A DNA stretch of 64,000 nucleotides, taken from assembly GCA_018268395.1 (NCBI GenBank), contig JAFDWQ010000003.1, forward strand, positions 221,238-285,237. Reading direction: 5' to 3'. Made by a program: the position numbers and the translations under genes. Below the pieces are notes generated by a model, which had not been told where the DNA came from, searched no databases, and saw only the letters and a program-made list of their open reading frames with translations. Shown in pieces: positions 50,919 through 59,782 of the stretch; positions within the stretch are counted from its first letter, which is position 1; each line of letters opens with the position of its first letter. The DNA comes from Armatimonadota bacterium (GTDB lineage: Bacteria > Armatimonadota > Fimbriimonadia > Fimbriimonadales > Fimbriimonadaceae).

Positions 50919-51155
50919 TCACACGTTCTTCGCGTAGTAGAACAGTCGGCGGTTGCTGAAGCCTGCGGGCAGGGTCTTGAGAAGGACGGCGTGCTCGTCG
51001 CGGGCGAGCTGACAGTCGGGACACGATGCGAGGTGGTCCTCGACGGCGGCAGCCTCTTCGTCGTCGAGTTCGCCCGAGACGTACAAGTAGAGGAGGTCTT
51101 TGACCTCTTCGCAGTCCATCGAAGGTCGCTGTTGAGATCCGGTGGGCTCGCTCAT
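50919..51155 (-). CDS. Putative anti-sigma factor, zinc-finger (zf-HC2) type
   Basis: A 78 aa protein (MSEPTGSQQ start; MDCEEVKDLL at 51119 is an alternative). It has the ZAS-type metal motif: MDCEEVKDLLYLYVSGELDD, then VEDHLASCPDCQLARDEH, i.e. Cys near the N-terminus and H-x3-C-x2-C. No membrane helix follows, so it is a soluble ZAS protein. Divergent from the ECF sigma gene, its likely partner. Confidence 0.82.
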   Translation of the reverse strand: MSEPTGSQQRPSMDCEEVKDLLYLYVSGELDDEEAAAVEDHLASCPDCQLARDEHAVLLKTLPAGFSNRRLFYYAKNV

Positions 51156-51220
51156 TCTCTTCGTCGCCGTGTCCGTCCTTGTGAGACGGCCGACCGGCAC
51201 AGGGTTCGTTCGCGATTCCG

Positions 51221-51236
51221 GTGCCACGTGTGACAC
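51221..51236 (+). promoter_or_regulatory. Dyad GTGNCAC repeats between anti-sigma and sigma genes
   Basis: Two copies of GTGNCAC separated by GT (GTGCCAC, GTGACAC), together a near-palindrome, in the 263 bp divergent region. A likely binding site for a regulator. Confidence 0.35.
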
Positions 51237-51255
51237 TCGACGCCGATTCCTGGCA

Positions 51256-51314
51256 AAAGTCAGGACGACCGTCCCGTCCGCTAATCCGCCGCCCCGTCAA
51301 ATTTGCCTGACTTT
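51256..51314 (+). repeat. Inverted repeat AAAGTCAGG ... CCTGACTTT
   Basis: A perfect 9 bp inverted repeat, arms 51256-51264 and 51306-51314, 41 bp apart, within the divergent sigma/anti-sigma region. It may be a paired operator. Confidence 0.35.
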
Positions 51315-51418
51315 GGGGAAGTGTCGTTGGGCCGGTCACAAACTTAAAGTGCGTTGGCAATACTCCTGTGCACGGGCCAGGGGGCAAGTACTTTGGCCGG
51401 TGGTTGTGGGGCAACCGA

Positions 51419-51985
51419 ATGACGCGATTAGAGGAGCTTTCAGGGCCGTCCCTTTGGGCGGTCCAGTTCGCCAACGGGGACAGGAGGGAAGAGGAGCGGC
51501 TGGCCGTCCATGTCCGCGAATTCCTTCGGCGACGATTCCTGTCACTGGGCTTGGCCGCCCAAGACGCCGAGGACCTTCTTCAGGATTGTGTCGCGCTCGT
51601 GTTCGATACGATCGACGAGTTCGACGTCCACCGCGGCAACCTCGACGCGTGGCTCAGCGGTTATGCGAAGAACGTCGTCAGGTCGTGGTGGCGCGGGTCG
51701 TACTCCCGGAAGCGCCGCGAGACCGTGCTTTGCGACGGTATCGAAACCCCGGACTCTTCAGAGCCGATCTTGGCGGGATCGCCGGCTCTAGAGACCGCAC
51801 TGTCGGACCTGAGTCTCATCGACCAGGAACTGCTTCACATGCGTTTTGCGTTCGGCTACTCCTTTGACGAGATCGCCCGAATGTCGGACCTGACGCCGAT
51901 CAACGCGCGAAAAAGGGTGTCCCGCGCAGTGGAAACGCTTCGTCGGAACCCTGGCCTGCGGGAAGAACTGGGATTCGTCGCATAA
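51419..51985 (+). CDS. ECF-type RNA polymerase sigma factor
   Basis: A 188 aa sigma70-family protein with region 2 (VREFLRRRFLSLGLAAQDAE, DLLQDCVALVFDTIDEF, GNLDAWLSGYAKNVVRSWWR) and region 4 (DQELLHMRFAFGYSFDEIAR, LTPINARKRVSRAVETLRR). There is no region 1.1 or 3. The ATG at 51419 begins MTRLEELSG; a GTG at 51368 in the same frame is less likely. Partner anti-sigma gene is divergent upstream; a terminator follows directly. Target genes unknown. Confidence 0.93.
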   Translation: MTRLEELSGPSLWAVQFANGDRREEERLAVHVREFLRRRFLSLGLAAQDAEDLLQDCVALVFDTIDEFDVHRGNLDAWLSGYAKNVVRSWWRGSYSRKRRETVLCDGIETPDSSEPILAGSPALETALSDLSLIDQELLHMRFAFGYSFDEIARMSDLTPINARKRVSRAVETLRRNPGLREELGFVA

Positions 51986-52008
51986 CGTCCTTCGCACCGT
52001 CCGACGCG

Positions 52009-52041
52009 CGGGCGTCGACCTTCATGGTCGGCGCCCGTTTT
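52009..52041 (+). terminator. Intrinsic terminator of the sigma factor gene
   Basis: Stem CGGGCGTCGACC / GGTCGGCGCCCG (12 bp with one T-G wobble), loop of 5 nt, then TTTT. It starts 23 bp after the sigma gene stop. Confidence 0.8.
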
Positions 52042-52273
52042 GTCGTTCCGGCCCATGCCGGCCGTGTCATCCGACCTGGAACAGACGATTTTCAGACTTT
52101 TTCCTGCACGGCGTCACGTTTCCCTTCCGAGCTGCCAATTAGAAGGTACAGAAGCGCTCCAGACGGAGTCAGCGGATTGCGCGAACCGGTGAGGACGACC
52201 AAAAGCCGGATGCGCGACAGACACTTGGCCGACAGGGTTTTGTACCTCTCCACCTGTCGGCCGTTTTCTTTTT
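52042..52273 (+). ncRNA. Candidate small RNA between two terminators
   Basis: About 230 bases with no convincing gene, bounded upstream by the sigma gene terminator and downstream by a second, perfect intrinsic terminator in the same direction. A second terminator so close to the first makes sense if a separate transcript starts between them. The middle can fold (GCGCGAACCGG near 52176 with CCGGATGCGC near 52206). I recognise no known RNA family. Confidence 0.35.
52227..52273 (+). terminator. Perfect intrinsic terminator
   Basis: Stem GGCCGACAGG (52227-52236) / CCTGTCGGCC (52253-52262), 16 nt loop, then G and the T-rich run TTTTCTTTTT to 52273. It points in the + direction and touches the stop codon of the convergent DUF2339 gene. 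Confidence 0.85.
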
Positions 52274-55148
52274 AGGAGCCAGGTTTTTGGAACCGTTTGG
52301 AGCGGATGTAGGCGTGGCTCGCCGTCAGCATGACGATCCCGAACCCGATGAAGACGACGACTTTAACGTTGACCTCGAGGAAGGCCAAGTCGTAGAAAAA
52401 GACCTTGACCAACGTCGAACCGAAGACGGTCAAGCCCCAGTACCGCAGAAGCCGTTCCCCTCTCCAGAAGCCGAACGCGATCAGAGCGGCTCCATAGGCG
52501 ATCCAAGCGAGCGACAAGGACGCGTCGAACTTTACGGCGAAGGGGGGCGCCGTCAAGGCCAGCATCAAAAGGCCCGCCCATAACGCCCATTCCACCGGGA
52601 CGAGGAGGTTGAAGACGGTCTTAGGCTCGACTTTGGCCGACCACAAGGCTCTGCCGACCAAAAGGGCGGTCGCGAACAATGCGGCGAGGGACGCCATGTC
52701 GGCCGTCCTGCCGACGGAATGGGTCGCCGGAACGATGAGGCCGATCTCTGGGATCTTCATCGGCGGGTACAGCGCGAGCCCGAACCCCAAGAACGCCGCT
52801 GCCGTCCACGCCACTTCTGCGTACCGCTTGACGATAGACCAGACGCTGAGGGCACAGGCGAACACGGACGCGCTGAGCAGCACGGCTAGCACGTTCTGCA
52901 CTCCGACGCCCGGCGCGGTCATGAGAAGGTAGCCCGCGCGACAGGCCAGCAGGCCGAACGGGACAGCGGCGAGAGCGGCGACAGTCCCTGCCCGGTCTGC
53001 GAGAGCCCGGGCGATGGCGGAAGCGGTACAAACGGTCGCGAACATGAGGGCGCACGCCGCTACAAGGTCTCCTGTCCGGCTCCAGGCAGCCGCACCGGAA
53101 ACCGAGGAATCTAAGAGAACGACGTAAGGTGCGACGGCGATACCCGCGTAGGCTGCCGACGTCCAAGCCAAATCGTTCCAGCCGGTCTTGACGGCGATGA
53201 CGGCGACAAGGGCCGAGTAGACGGCCATCGAACAGACAAGGGCCGGCATGGGTTCGGAGCCAAGGGCCGTCAAGCCGACCTGGGCGGCCCAACAAAACGG
53301 CACGATCCCGCCAAGACCGGCCAAAACGACGAAGGCCGATGTCCCTTCCGCGCGGATTTTGGCGCGACCGACCGATGCGGCCACCAACGCAGCGAGTGAG
53401 ACCGACATGAGCAGGGCTTGGACCGGCTTTGGCGTCGCCGGCGCAAAGGTCAGTGCCGGCGAGACCGTCAAGAACACGACATGGAAGACGCCGACGACTA
53501 GGGTCGGGACGAGCGTCCTGGCGAGCACGATCGAGAGCGAGGCGCAGACCAGAGCCATGAGGGCACCTGTCACGGTAGCGACGACGTCGCTCCAGCCGGC
53601 GTGGATGCCGACGAAGAACGGAGCTCGGGCGACCATGGTTCCGGCCAGAAGCGCGAGGCCTGCTTTCGACTCCGAAGCCATCGACCCGTCCGGCACTTTG
53701 CTCGAGGCGGCGGTCGCGACGAGCGCCAGTACGACGGCCGTCAAGGCGTCGACCCAAGGGGCGACGCCGCCGGCCACGCGGTCGGCCCTTGCGAGCGGCC
53801 AAACCGCGACCGCCAAAGCGAAAAAGGACGCCGATCCTCCGGCCAAGCACAGGGCGACCGCCCATCGATAGGCGGCGAGCGATCCGTTTTTCCAGAGGAG
53901 GACAGCCGCGACCGCCGCTTCGACCGCGTAGACCCCTGCGGCTTGCGCCTTGGTCAATGCGAACGGGGCGACCAGGGCACCCGTCACCATCGCTCCGACC
54001 GTCAACGCCTGCCGGACTTTGACGTCAGGGTGAAGGCGGGCCAGCAAACCGAACGCTACCGCGACAAGACCCGTCGTCAACGCTCCGACGGGCGAAGCCA
54101 AGGAGGGAAAAACGGAGAACGGCATGAGGGCTACGGCCGTCGAAGCTCCATAGGCCAGCGCGGGAACTTTGCCTTCTTGAGCGTCCTGCCGCGCGAAGGC
54201 ATAGGCGGCCGTCGCACCAAGCCCGAACAGATAGTACGGGATCAGGGCCGGCCACATCGGAGCGCCCCGCTCGGCGGCTACGACCAGTGGTGCGAGCGAC
54301 GCCGTCCAAGAGACGAAGAAAAGGGCATACGCCAAGTACGTCCATCGCTTGCGCCAGACGACGATCGCGCTAGGGACGAGAAGGATCGGATGCAGCGACC
54401 TCGCGGCCACGAAGTCCGCTTCACGCAAGGGCAAGACAACGGCCAAGAACCCGCCTAACAGCCCCAGACTGAAGAAGGCCTGACTGGACCTCCAGAAGCT
54501 AAGGGCCAAGCATGCCAGGCTGACGGCGATGAACGCGACGATCATCGCCTGTGACGAGATCACGTGTTTCGCGGCGTATGCGCCGGCAAAGCTCAGATAG
54601 GTGCCACAGGCTCCGACCCCCACGAGCGTCTGTCCGAAATTCTCCCGTTCGTCGATCTTCCACAGTCCGATGCCGACGAACGCGGCGCACAGCGCCAGTT
54701 CTCCGGCGAACTGCAGGGGCGGAGTGATCCAACCGTTGGAGACGGCGAGGACGACGAGGAACAGCAGCCCAAGGACGACCACGACCGCTCCGGCGATCGT
54801 CATATACCTGCCACCGATCCGGAACTCGACGTCGCCGTCTTCGGCGGGGACGGTCGGCTCGGTCTTGACCTTCTTGGGGACGAAGGTCGTTCCCGGTGGC
54901 GATGTCAAAAACGAGGCCCCTACAGGTTCGTTACGCGGCGGTTCGGGCGGCGCGGCTGCGGCGGGGGGCCATCGGATCGGCGGCTCCACGGCGATCGGGG
55001 GCTCTGCCCGCATCGATGGCGGCGCGGCGGTCTCCGGACCGGGCGCCGGTTCAAGGCTTGCCCTCGCTCTTCCCTCGAGCAGCGATTTGATTTCAGCGAG
55101 CTCGGCTTCGAGCCTCTCGATCCTCGGTCTCAGGTCATCGTCGACCAT
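52272..55148 (-). CDS. DUF2339 large membrane protein
   Basis: About 958 aa. Residues 1-25 are a coiled coil (MVDDDLRPRIERLEAELAEI), then a Pro-rich region, then some 24-26 hydrophobic helices filling the rest, typical of DUF2339 proteins of unknown role. Family blocks such as VGACGTYLSFAGAYAAKHVI and WRSSQAFFSLGLLGGFLAVVLPL are near helices 3-7. MVDDD at 55148 is chosen over a start 10 codons upstream because a Shine-Dalgarno (GAAGGGG) sits before it. Single gene, ending on the terminator of the + strand. Confidence 0.82.
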   Translation of the reverse strand: MVDDDLRPRIERLEAELAEIKSLLEGRARASLEPAPGPETAAPPSMRAEPPIAVEPPIRWPPAAAAPPEPPRNEPVGASFLTSPPGTTFVPKKVKTEPTVPAEDGDVEFRIGGRYMTIAGAVVVVLGLLFLVVLAVSNGWITPPLQFAGELALCAAFVGIGLWKIDERENFGQTLVGVGACGTYLSFAGAYAAKHVISSQAMIVAFIAVSLACLALSFWRSSQAFFSLGLLGGFLAVVLPLREADFVAARSLHPILLVPSAIVVWRKRWTYLAYALFFVSWTASLAPLVVAAERGAPMWPALIPYYLFGLGATAAYAFARQDAQEGKVPALAYGASTAVALMPFSVFPSLASPVGALTTGLVAVAFGLLARLHPDVKVRQALTVGAMVTGALVAPFALTKAQAAGVYAVEAAVAAVLLWKNGSLAAYRWAVALCLAGGSASFFALAVAVWPLARADRVAGGVAPWVDALTAVVLALVATAASSKVPDGSMASESKAGLALLAGTMVARAPFFVGIHAGWSDVVATVTGALMALVCASLSIVLARTLVPTLVVGVFHVVFLTVSPALTFAPATPKPVQALLMSVSLAALVAASVGRAKIRAEGTSAFVVLAGLGGIVPFCWAAQVGLTALGSEPMPALVCSMAVYSALVAVIAVKTGWNDLAWTSAAYAGIAVAPYVVLLDSSVSGAAAWSRTGDLVAACALMFATVCTASAIARALADRAGTVAALAAVPFGLLACRAGYLLMTAPGVGVQNVLAVLLSASVFACALSVWSIVKRYAEVAWTAAAFLGFGLALYPPMKIPEIGLIVPATHSVGRTADMASLAALFATALLVGRALWSAKVEPKTVFNLLVPVEWALWAGLLMLALTAPPFAVKFDASLSLAWIAYGAALIAFGFWRGERLLRYWGLTVFGSTLVKVFFYDLAFLEVNVKVVVFIGFGIVMLTASHAYIRSKRFQKPGS

Positions 55149-55207
55149 ATGGACGGAACCCCTTCCCACTCCGGTCAACGAGGGAGGGGCCCGTCACCGT
55201 TCCCGCG

Positions 55208-58200
55208 TCAGGGACCATAGGGGGTCGTGAAGGTAAAGCGCCCCGATCCGACCTCGAACGCCGTCGCCCAGCCGTCCCGCCCCGAGACCTTGGCATGGGC
55301 CCGGGCCGAATCATCGGGTCCGACTTCGATTTTGGCGCCTTCCGGTCCAGGCACGAGGACGCGGCACGTGGTGTTCGCCGGAACAGAGACCTCAAGGCGT
55401 AGTCGCCCCGCTTCGACTTTCCACGAGACGTCGATCTGCCCTCGAGGAGACAGGTACGACGCCTTGGACCATTCGATGCCGGGTCCTGGCGTCGGTGCGA
55501 CGATGGACGTCGCCCAACCCGGGTCGCCGGGCGCGATGCCTCCTACCTTCTTCATCATCCACTCGCCGACCGAGCCCAGCGCCCAGTGGTTGAAGCTGTT
55601 CATTCCGGGATCCTGGAAGCCGCGTCCCTTGACATAGCCGTCCCAACGCTCCCAGATCGTCGTCGCCCCGTTTTGGATCGTATAACCCCAACTTGGGAAC
55701 GTCGTGTTCAAGAGGAGGGTGTAAGCAATATCGGTGCGACCGTTCCGACTGAGGACGTCCATCATCGGCAGCGTGCTGTGGAAGCCCGTCGTCATGTGGC
55801 CGCCCCTCGCTTCGATGCCGTGCACCATATGGTCGAACGCTGACTTTTCAAGACCGGCCGGGACGAGGCCAAGGTAAAGGGCCATGGCGTATCCGGCTTG
55901 AGTGTCGCCCTTGATGCGCCCGTCCGCGCCGACGTACGCCTTTTGGAACGCGGTTTTGACCTTGTCGGCCATGGCCCGGTACTCTCGCGACTCGGTCTTG
56001 TGGCCGAGGACCGCCGCGGTCTTGGAGACCATGTCGGCCGACTGGTACCACATCGTGGTCGCGAAGGCGTCTTTGGGCATTTCACTGCCTGTGGCGTCCC
56101 ACCCGTCGCGGACGAGGGTGTTCCCGTTGAGCCAGTCTCCGTAATCGTTGTGCCGCTCGTTCGTCCAGACGCCGTCCGGGTTTTTCGAAGAGATCCAGTC
56201 GACCCAGCGCTTCATGGACGGATAGTGGGCCGCGAGCAAAGCCGTGTCCCCCGTGTTCCGATAGTGCACCCATGCGCAGACGACGCCCGCGTCTCCCCAT
56301 CCGGGCACTCCCGTGAATCGGTCGTTCTTGCCGTAAGGGTGCGGTGCGAAGTCGGGATACATGCCGTTGTCGGCTTGGGCGTCGCGGACGTCTTGCAACC
56401 ACTTGGTGAAGAATCCCGACATGTCCATGTTAAAGTAGGCCGTCTGGGCGAACGCGAGGATGTCTCCCATCCAGCCGAGCCGTTCGTCGCGTTGCGGGCA
56501 GTCGGTCGGCGAACTCATGAGGTTGGCCCGTTGCGTCCAGAAGATGTTCTGCCAGAGACGGTCGACCATCGGATTCGAGGTGTCGAACCGGGCGGTCTCC
56601 TTGGAGGAGCTGCAGAACACTTCGCCCGTGACGTCGGTCACGTCCGGCTTCTCGGACAGTCCTTCGATCGAAACGTACCGGAACCCATGATAGGTGAAGC
56701 GCGGGTGCCACTCGGCCGTCGTGGACTGCGAGAACTCGACGGTGTCGCGTTGCGGCGCGCCACGCAGGTTCTCGGTGTAGACCGTCCCGTCCTCGTTCAG
56801 CATTTCGGCGTACTGGACGACGACCTTAGCCCCTTGCTTTGCCGTCATCCTCGCTCGGATCCACCCGACCATGTTCTGCCCCATGTCGAGGACGTACACG
56901 CCTGGTTTCGGCTCCGTCACGCTGAGCGGTCGGATCCTTTCGACGAGGCGGATGGCTTCGTTCGTCTGGGCAACGAGTTCGGGGCGGAAGCCCTCTTCGG
57001 GCCCGTCCGCCGTCCGGACAGGGACGCTCCCCTTTTCAAAGGCCTCCTGACCCAAGACCGTCCGTTCTCCGTCGTAAAGGTCGGCGGACCGGATCGGGCC
57101 ATCGGTGTCCGCGATCCAGGTGGAATCGGTCGGGACGAAGGCCTTCGTCCCGTCAGTGTATTCGAGTTCGATCTGACCCAGGAAGTGCGTGCGCCGCCCA
57201 TAGACGGCCCGGGGATAGCGCCTTGGATCGAGGGATTGGCTCATTCCGATCCGTCCCGCATACCAGCCGTCTCCCAGAGCGACGTCCCAGCGGTTTCCGC
57301 CCTGTTTCAACAGGCCGGTCACGTCGTACGCCTGGTATTGGACCCTGGTCCGGTAGTCCGTCCACTCGGGGGAGAGGAGACGGTCGCCGACCTTCCGGCC
57401 GTTCAGTCGGGCTTCATAGAGCCCCAAGGCCGTCGCGTACAGCACGGCCTTCCTCACCTTTCGGTCAAGGTCGAAGTCCTTACGTAGGTATTGGACGGGC
57501 AAAGAGTCGAGCCCGGTCACGTTGTGCGAAACGGTGTCCCCGTCCGTCAACCTCTTCACGCCCCAGACGCCGTTCTCAATGGACGAGTCGGCCGAGACCG
57601 TAGCCCCCTGAGAGACGACCTTTCCTTTCGACAGGACCTGGATCTCGGCCAGGGCGACCCCAAAGACTCCGCCGTCGCGCTCACGGGTCTCGGACACGGT
57701 CAATCGGACATAACGCCCGTTGGCCGGACCGACCGCGACCCTGACCGGCTCCGCCCCCGGCTTATCGCCCTGCCGAGCGGTCGCGAGGGGCGTTACGCCC
57801 GTGAATTCCGGAGTCGCAGCCGTCTCGATCGAGTATGCGACCGGGAACAGGAACCCGGGCGTGTCCCGATAGTCGAACGGTCGGGCTGGATGTAGGAGGA
57901 CTTCGTCGAAATCCTGGGCGCTTCCGAGGTCGACGACGATCCAACGGGAATGTTTCGGATCCTTGGACATCTCCGAGTGGTAGCCGTTCGAAGCCGGTCG
58001 GACTTCGGGGACCGTCACGTCGGCCGTGATCCAGCGCCCTTTCCAGTCGGCCGGATCCAGACCGGTCCGGAACTTTGCCGGGCGGCTCCATGTCCCCTCT
58101 TTGCCATGACCGTCCCACAACCGGACTTTCCAGACGCAGTCCTGTCCGCTCGTCAGGCGCGCGCCCTGGTACGTGATTTGGGACTGCTCCCTCGACGTCG

Positions 58201-58411
58201 TCCTGCGGGAGTCCCAGACGACCTTTCCGCCCGACTCCACGACGATCTGGTACGCGCTCTGGACCGAACCATAGCGGTCGTCATCGATCTCCCACGAAAA
58301 GCGCGGCGTCCGCGTCTGAAGGGCGAGCGGGTCGATAAGGTACTCGGTGCGAAGGTACCGGGCTTGCATGGACGGCAGCAAGGTTAGCAGAGCGACGGAC
58401 GCCAACGTCAT
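55208..58411 (-). CDS. GH78 alpha-L-rhamnosidase, secreted
   Basis: A 1067 aa glycoside hydrolase family 78 enzyme cutting alpha-L-rhamnose from plant glycans such as rhamnogalacturonan or flavonoid glycosides. Signal peptide MTLASVALLTLLPSMQA. Order: Ig-like fibronectin-type domain (about 20-130), F5/8-type C-like jelly-roll (about 135-265), rhamnosidase N domain (about 300-470), concanavalin-like domain, the (alpha/alpha)6 barrel with the catalytic acid in DCPQRDERLGWMGD and the base in NGATTIWERWDGY, then a C-terminal beta domain. The extra jelly-roll module is not present in most GH78 proteins. Confidence 0.93.
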   Translation of the reverse strand: MTLASVALLTLLPSMQARYLRTEYLIDPLALQTRTPRFSWEIDDDRYGSVQSAYQIVVESGGKVVWDSRRTTSREQSQITYQGARLTSGQDCVWKVRLWDGHGKEGTWSRPAKFRTGLDPADWKGRWITADVTVPEVRPASNGYHSEMSKDPKHSRWIVVDLGSAQDFDEVLLHPARPFDYRDTPGFLFPVAYSIETAATPEFTGVTPLATARQGDKPGAEPVRVAVGPANGRYVRLTVSETRERDGGVFGVALAEIQVLSKGKVVSQGATVSADSSIENGVWGVKRLTDGDTVSHNVTGLDSLPVQYLRKDFDLDRKVRKAVLYATALGLYEARLNGRKVGDRLLSPEWTDYRTRVQYQAYDVTGLLKQGGNRWDVALGDGWYAGRIGMSQSLDPRRYPRAVYGRRTHFLGQIELEYTDGTKAFVPTDSTWIADTDGPIRSADLYDGERTVLGQEAFEKGSVPVRTADGPEEGFRPELVAQTNEAIRLVERIRPLSVTEPKPGVYVLDMGQNMVGWIRARMTAKQGAKVVVQYAEMLNEDGTVYTENLRGAPQRDTVEFSQSTTAEWHPRFTYHGFRYVSIEGLSEKPDVTDVTGEVFCSSSKETARFDTSNPMVDRLWQNIFWTQRANLMSSPTDCPQRDERLGWMGDILAFAQTAYFNMDMSGFFTKWLQDVRDAQADNGMYPDFAPHPYGKNDRFTGVPGWGDAGVVCAWVHYRNTGDTALLAAHYPSMKRWVDWISSKNPDGVWTNERHNDYGDWLNGNTLVRDGWDATGSEMPKDAFATTMWYQSADMVSKTAAVLGHKTESREYRAMADKVKTAFQKAYVGADGRIKGDTQAGYAMALYLGLVPAGLEKSAFDHMVHGIEARGGHMTTGFHSTLPMMDVLSRNGRTDIAYTLLLNTTFPSWGYTIQNGATTIWERWDGYVKGRGFQDPGMNSFNHWALGSVGEWMMKKVGGIAPGDPGWATSIVAPTPGPGIEWSKASYLSPRGQIDVSWKVEAGRLRLEVSVPANTTCRVLVPGPEGAKIEVGPDDSARAHAKVSGRDGWATAFEVGSGRFTFTTPYGP

Positions 58412-58557
58412 GTCGCGAGTTTTGCACGGCGGGCCCAGCGTTGGCCTACGGCCCGATATGGGACCGGAGAAACCTTCGACGACGGCGGGCCGTCAAAGCC
58501 CTTCCTGCCCGAACCTCCGTCGATGCGTCGACACGTCAAGAGCAAGGTGACAGCCCG

Positions 58558-59730
58558 ATGAAGACCTTCGAATCCGTAAACGTTTGGGGAGACCCCGTCG
58601 ATACCGACGCCGTCCTGCAGATCCAGAACTGTGCGGCCGATCCGTCCGTCGTGGGGGCGGCTTTGATGGCCGACCATCACGTCGGGTACAGCATGCCCAT
58701 CGGAGGCGTCGTCGCCTATCGGGACAAGGTGAGCCCGAGCGGGGTCGGGTTCGACATCGCGTGCGGCAACAAGGCCGTTCTCACGGACATGCCGGCTAAG
58801 GAAGCCCGGAGAAAGATCGCCCGGATCATGGACGACGTCTTTGCGAAGGTCAGCTTCGGAGTCGGGATGAAAAACCAGGAACGGGTCGACCATGAACTGT
58901 TCGACGATCCCGCTTGGAACGACCTGCCCTTCAAGGCATGGAAGGACAAAGCCCGGGAACAACTCGGGACGGTCGGAAGCGGCAACCACTATGTCGACGT
59001 CTTCTTGGACGACGGCGAGCGCGTTTGGATCGGTGTCCACTTTGGGTCGCGGGGCTTCGGGCACCGTGTCGCCAGCCACTTTATCGAGGCAGGCGGAGGC
59101 TCGGGCGGCATGTTCGTCGATCCGGTCACGTTCCACGACCGCTCGTCGCTCGGAACCGACTATCTGACCGGGATGGCTTTGGCAGGGCGATACGCGTACG
59201 CCGGCCGTGATTGGGTCTGCGCACGCGTGGCGAAGATCCTCGGTGCGAAGATCCTCGAGGACGTCCATAACCATCACAATTTCGCGTGGAAAGAGCGTCA
59301 CCTCGGCGAAGACCTGTGGGTCGTCCGCAAGGGGGCGACCCCGGCGTTCCCGGGCCAAAAAGGTTTCGTGGGCGGTTCCATGGGCGACATGTCCGTAATC
59401 CTGGAGGGCGTCGACGGTCACGACGCGGTCGCGGCGTTCCGGTCGACCGTTCACGGTGCCGGTCGGGTCATGTCGAGGACGCAGGCCGCCGGACGCCTCC
59501 GAAAGGGAAAGCGCGAGGGCGGAAAGGTCACTCATGACATGATGCACAAGTGGGTGAAGCAGGCGGGGGTCGAACTTCGAGGTGCGGGCACGGACGAGTC
59601 CCCCCACTGTTACAAGCGGTTGCCGGACGTGCTCGGCCACCACGCTTCGACCGTCCGCGTCCTGCACACGCTGAAGCCGATCGGGGTGGCGATGGCGGGC
59701 GACGACGTGGTCGATCCGTACCGCGACTGA
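58558..59730 (+). CDS. rtcB: RtcB family RNA ligase
   Basis: A 390 aa RNA-splicing ligase that joins 2',3'-cyclic phosphate or 3'-phosphate ends to 5'-OH ends using GTP. Manganese-binding and active residues: C69 in VGFDIACGNKA, the GSGNHYVDV motif, HFGSRGFGH, HNHHNFAWKE, and the guanylylated histidine H299 in VHGAGRVMSR. Start ATG 58558 has AAGGTGA in front; an earlier in-frame start is not supported. Archease is not encoded nearby. Family is about 390-480 aa, so it is a compact member. Confidence 0.94.
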   Translation: MKTFESVNVWGDPVDTDAVLQIQNCAADPSVVGAALMADHHVGYSMPIGGVVAYRDKVSPSGVGFDIACGNKAVLTDMPAKEARRKIARIMDDVFAKVSFGVGMKNQERVDHELFDDPAWNDLPFKAWKDKAREQLGTVGSGNHYVDVFLDDGERVWIGVHFGSRGFGHRVASHFIEAGGGSGGMFVDPVTFHDRSSLGTDYLTGMALAGRYAYAGRDWVCARVAKILGAKILEDVHNHHNFAWKERHLGEDLWVVRKGATPAFPGQKGFVGGSMGDMSVILEGVDGHDAVAAFRSTVHGAGRVMSRTQAAGRLRKGKREGGKVTHDMMHKWVKQAGVELRGAGTDESPHCYKRLPDVLGHHASTVRVLHTLKPIGVAMAGDDVVDPYRD

Positions 59731-59782
59731 CCTTCGCAGAGGGTCGTGTAACCCCCCGGACGTCAAGTGTGTCTGAGGAGGC

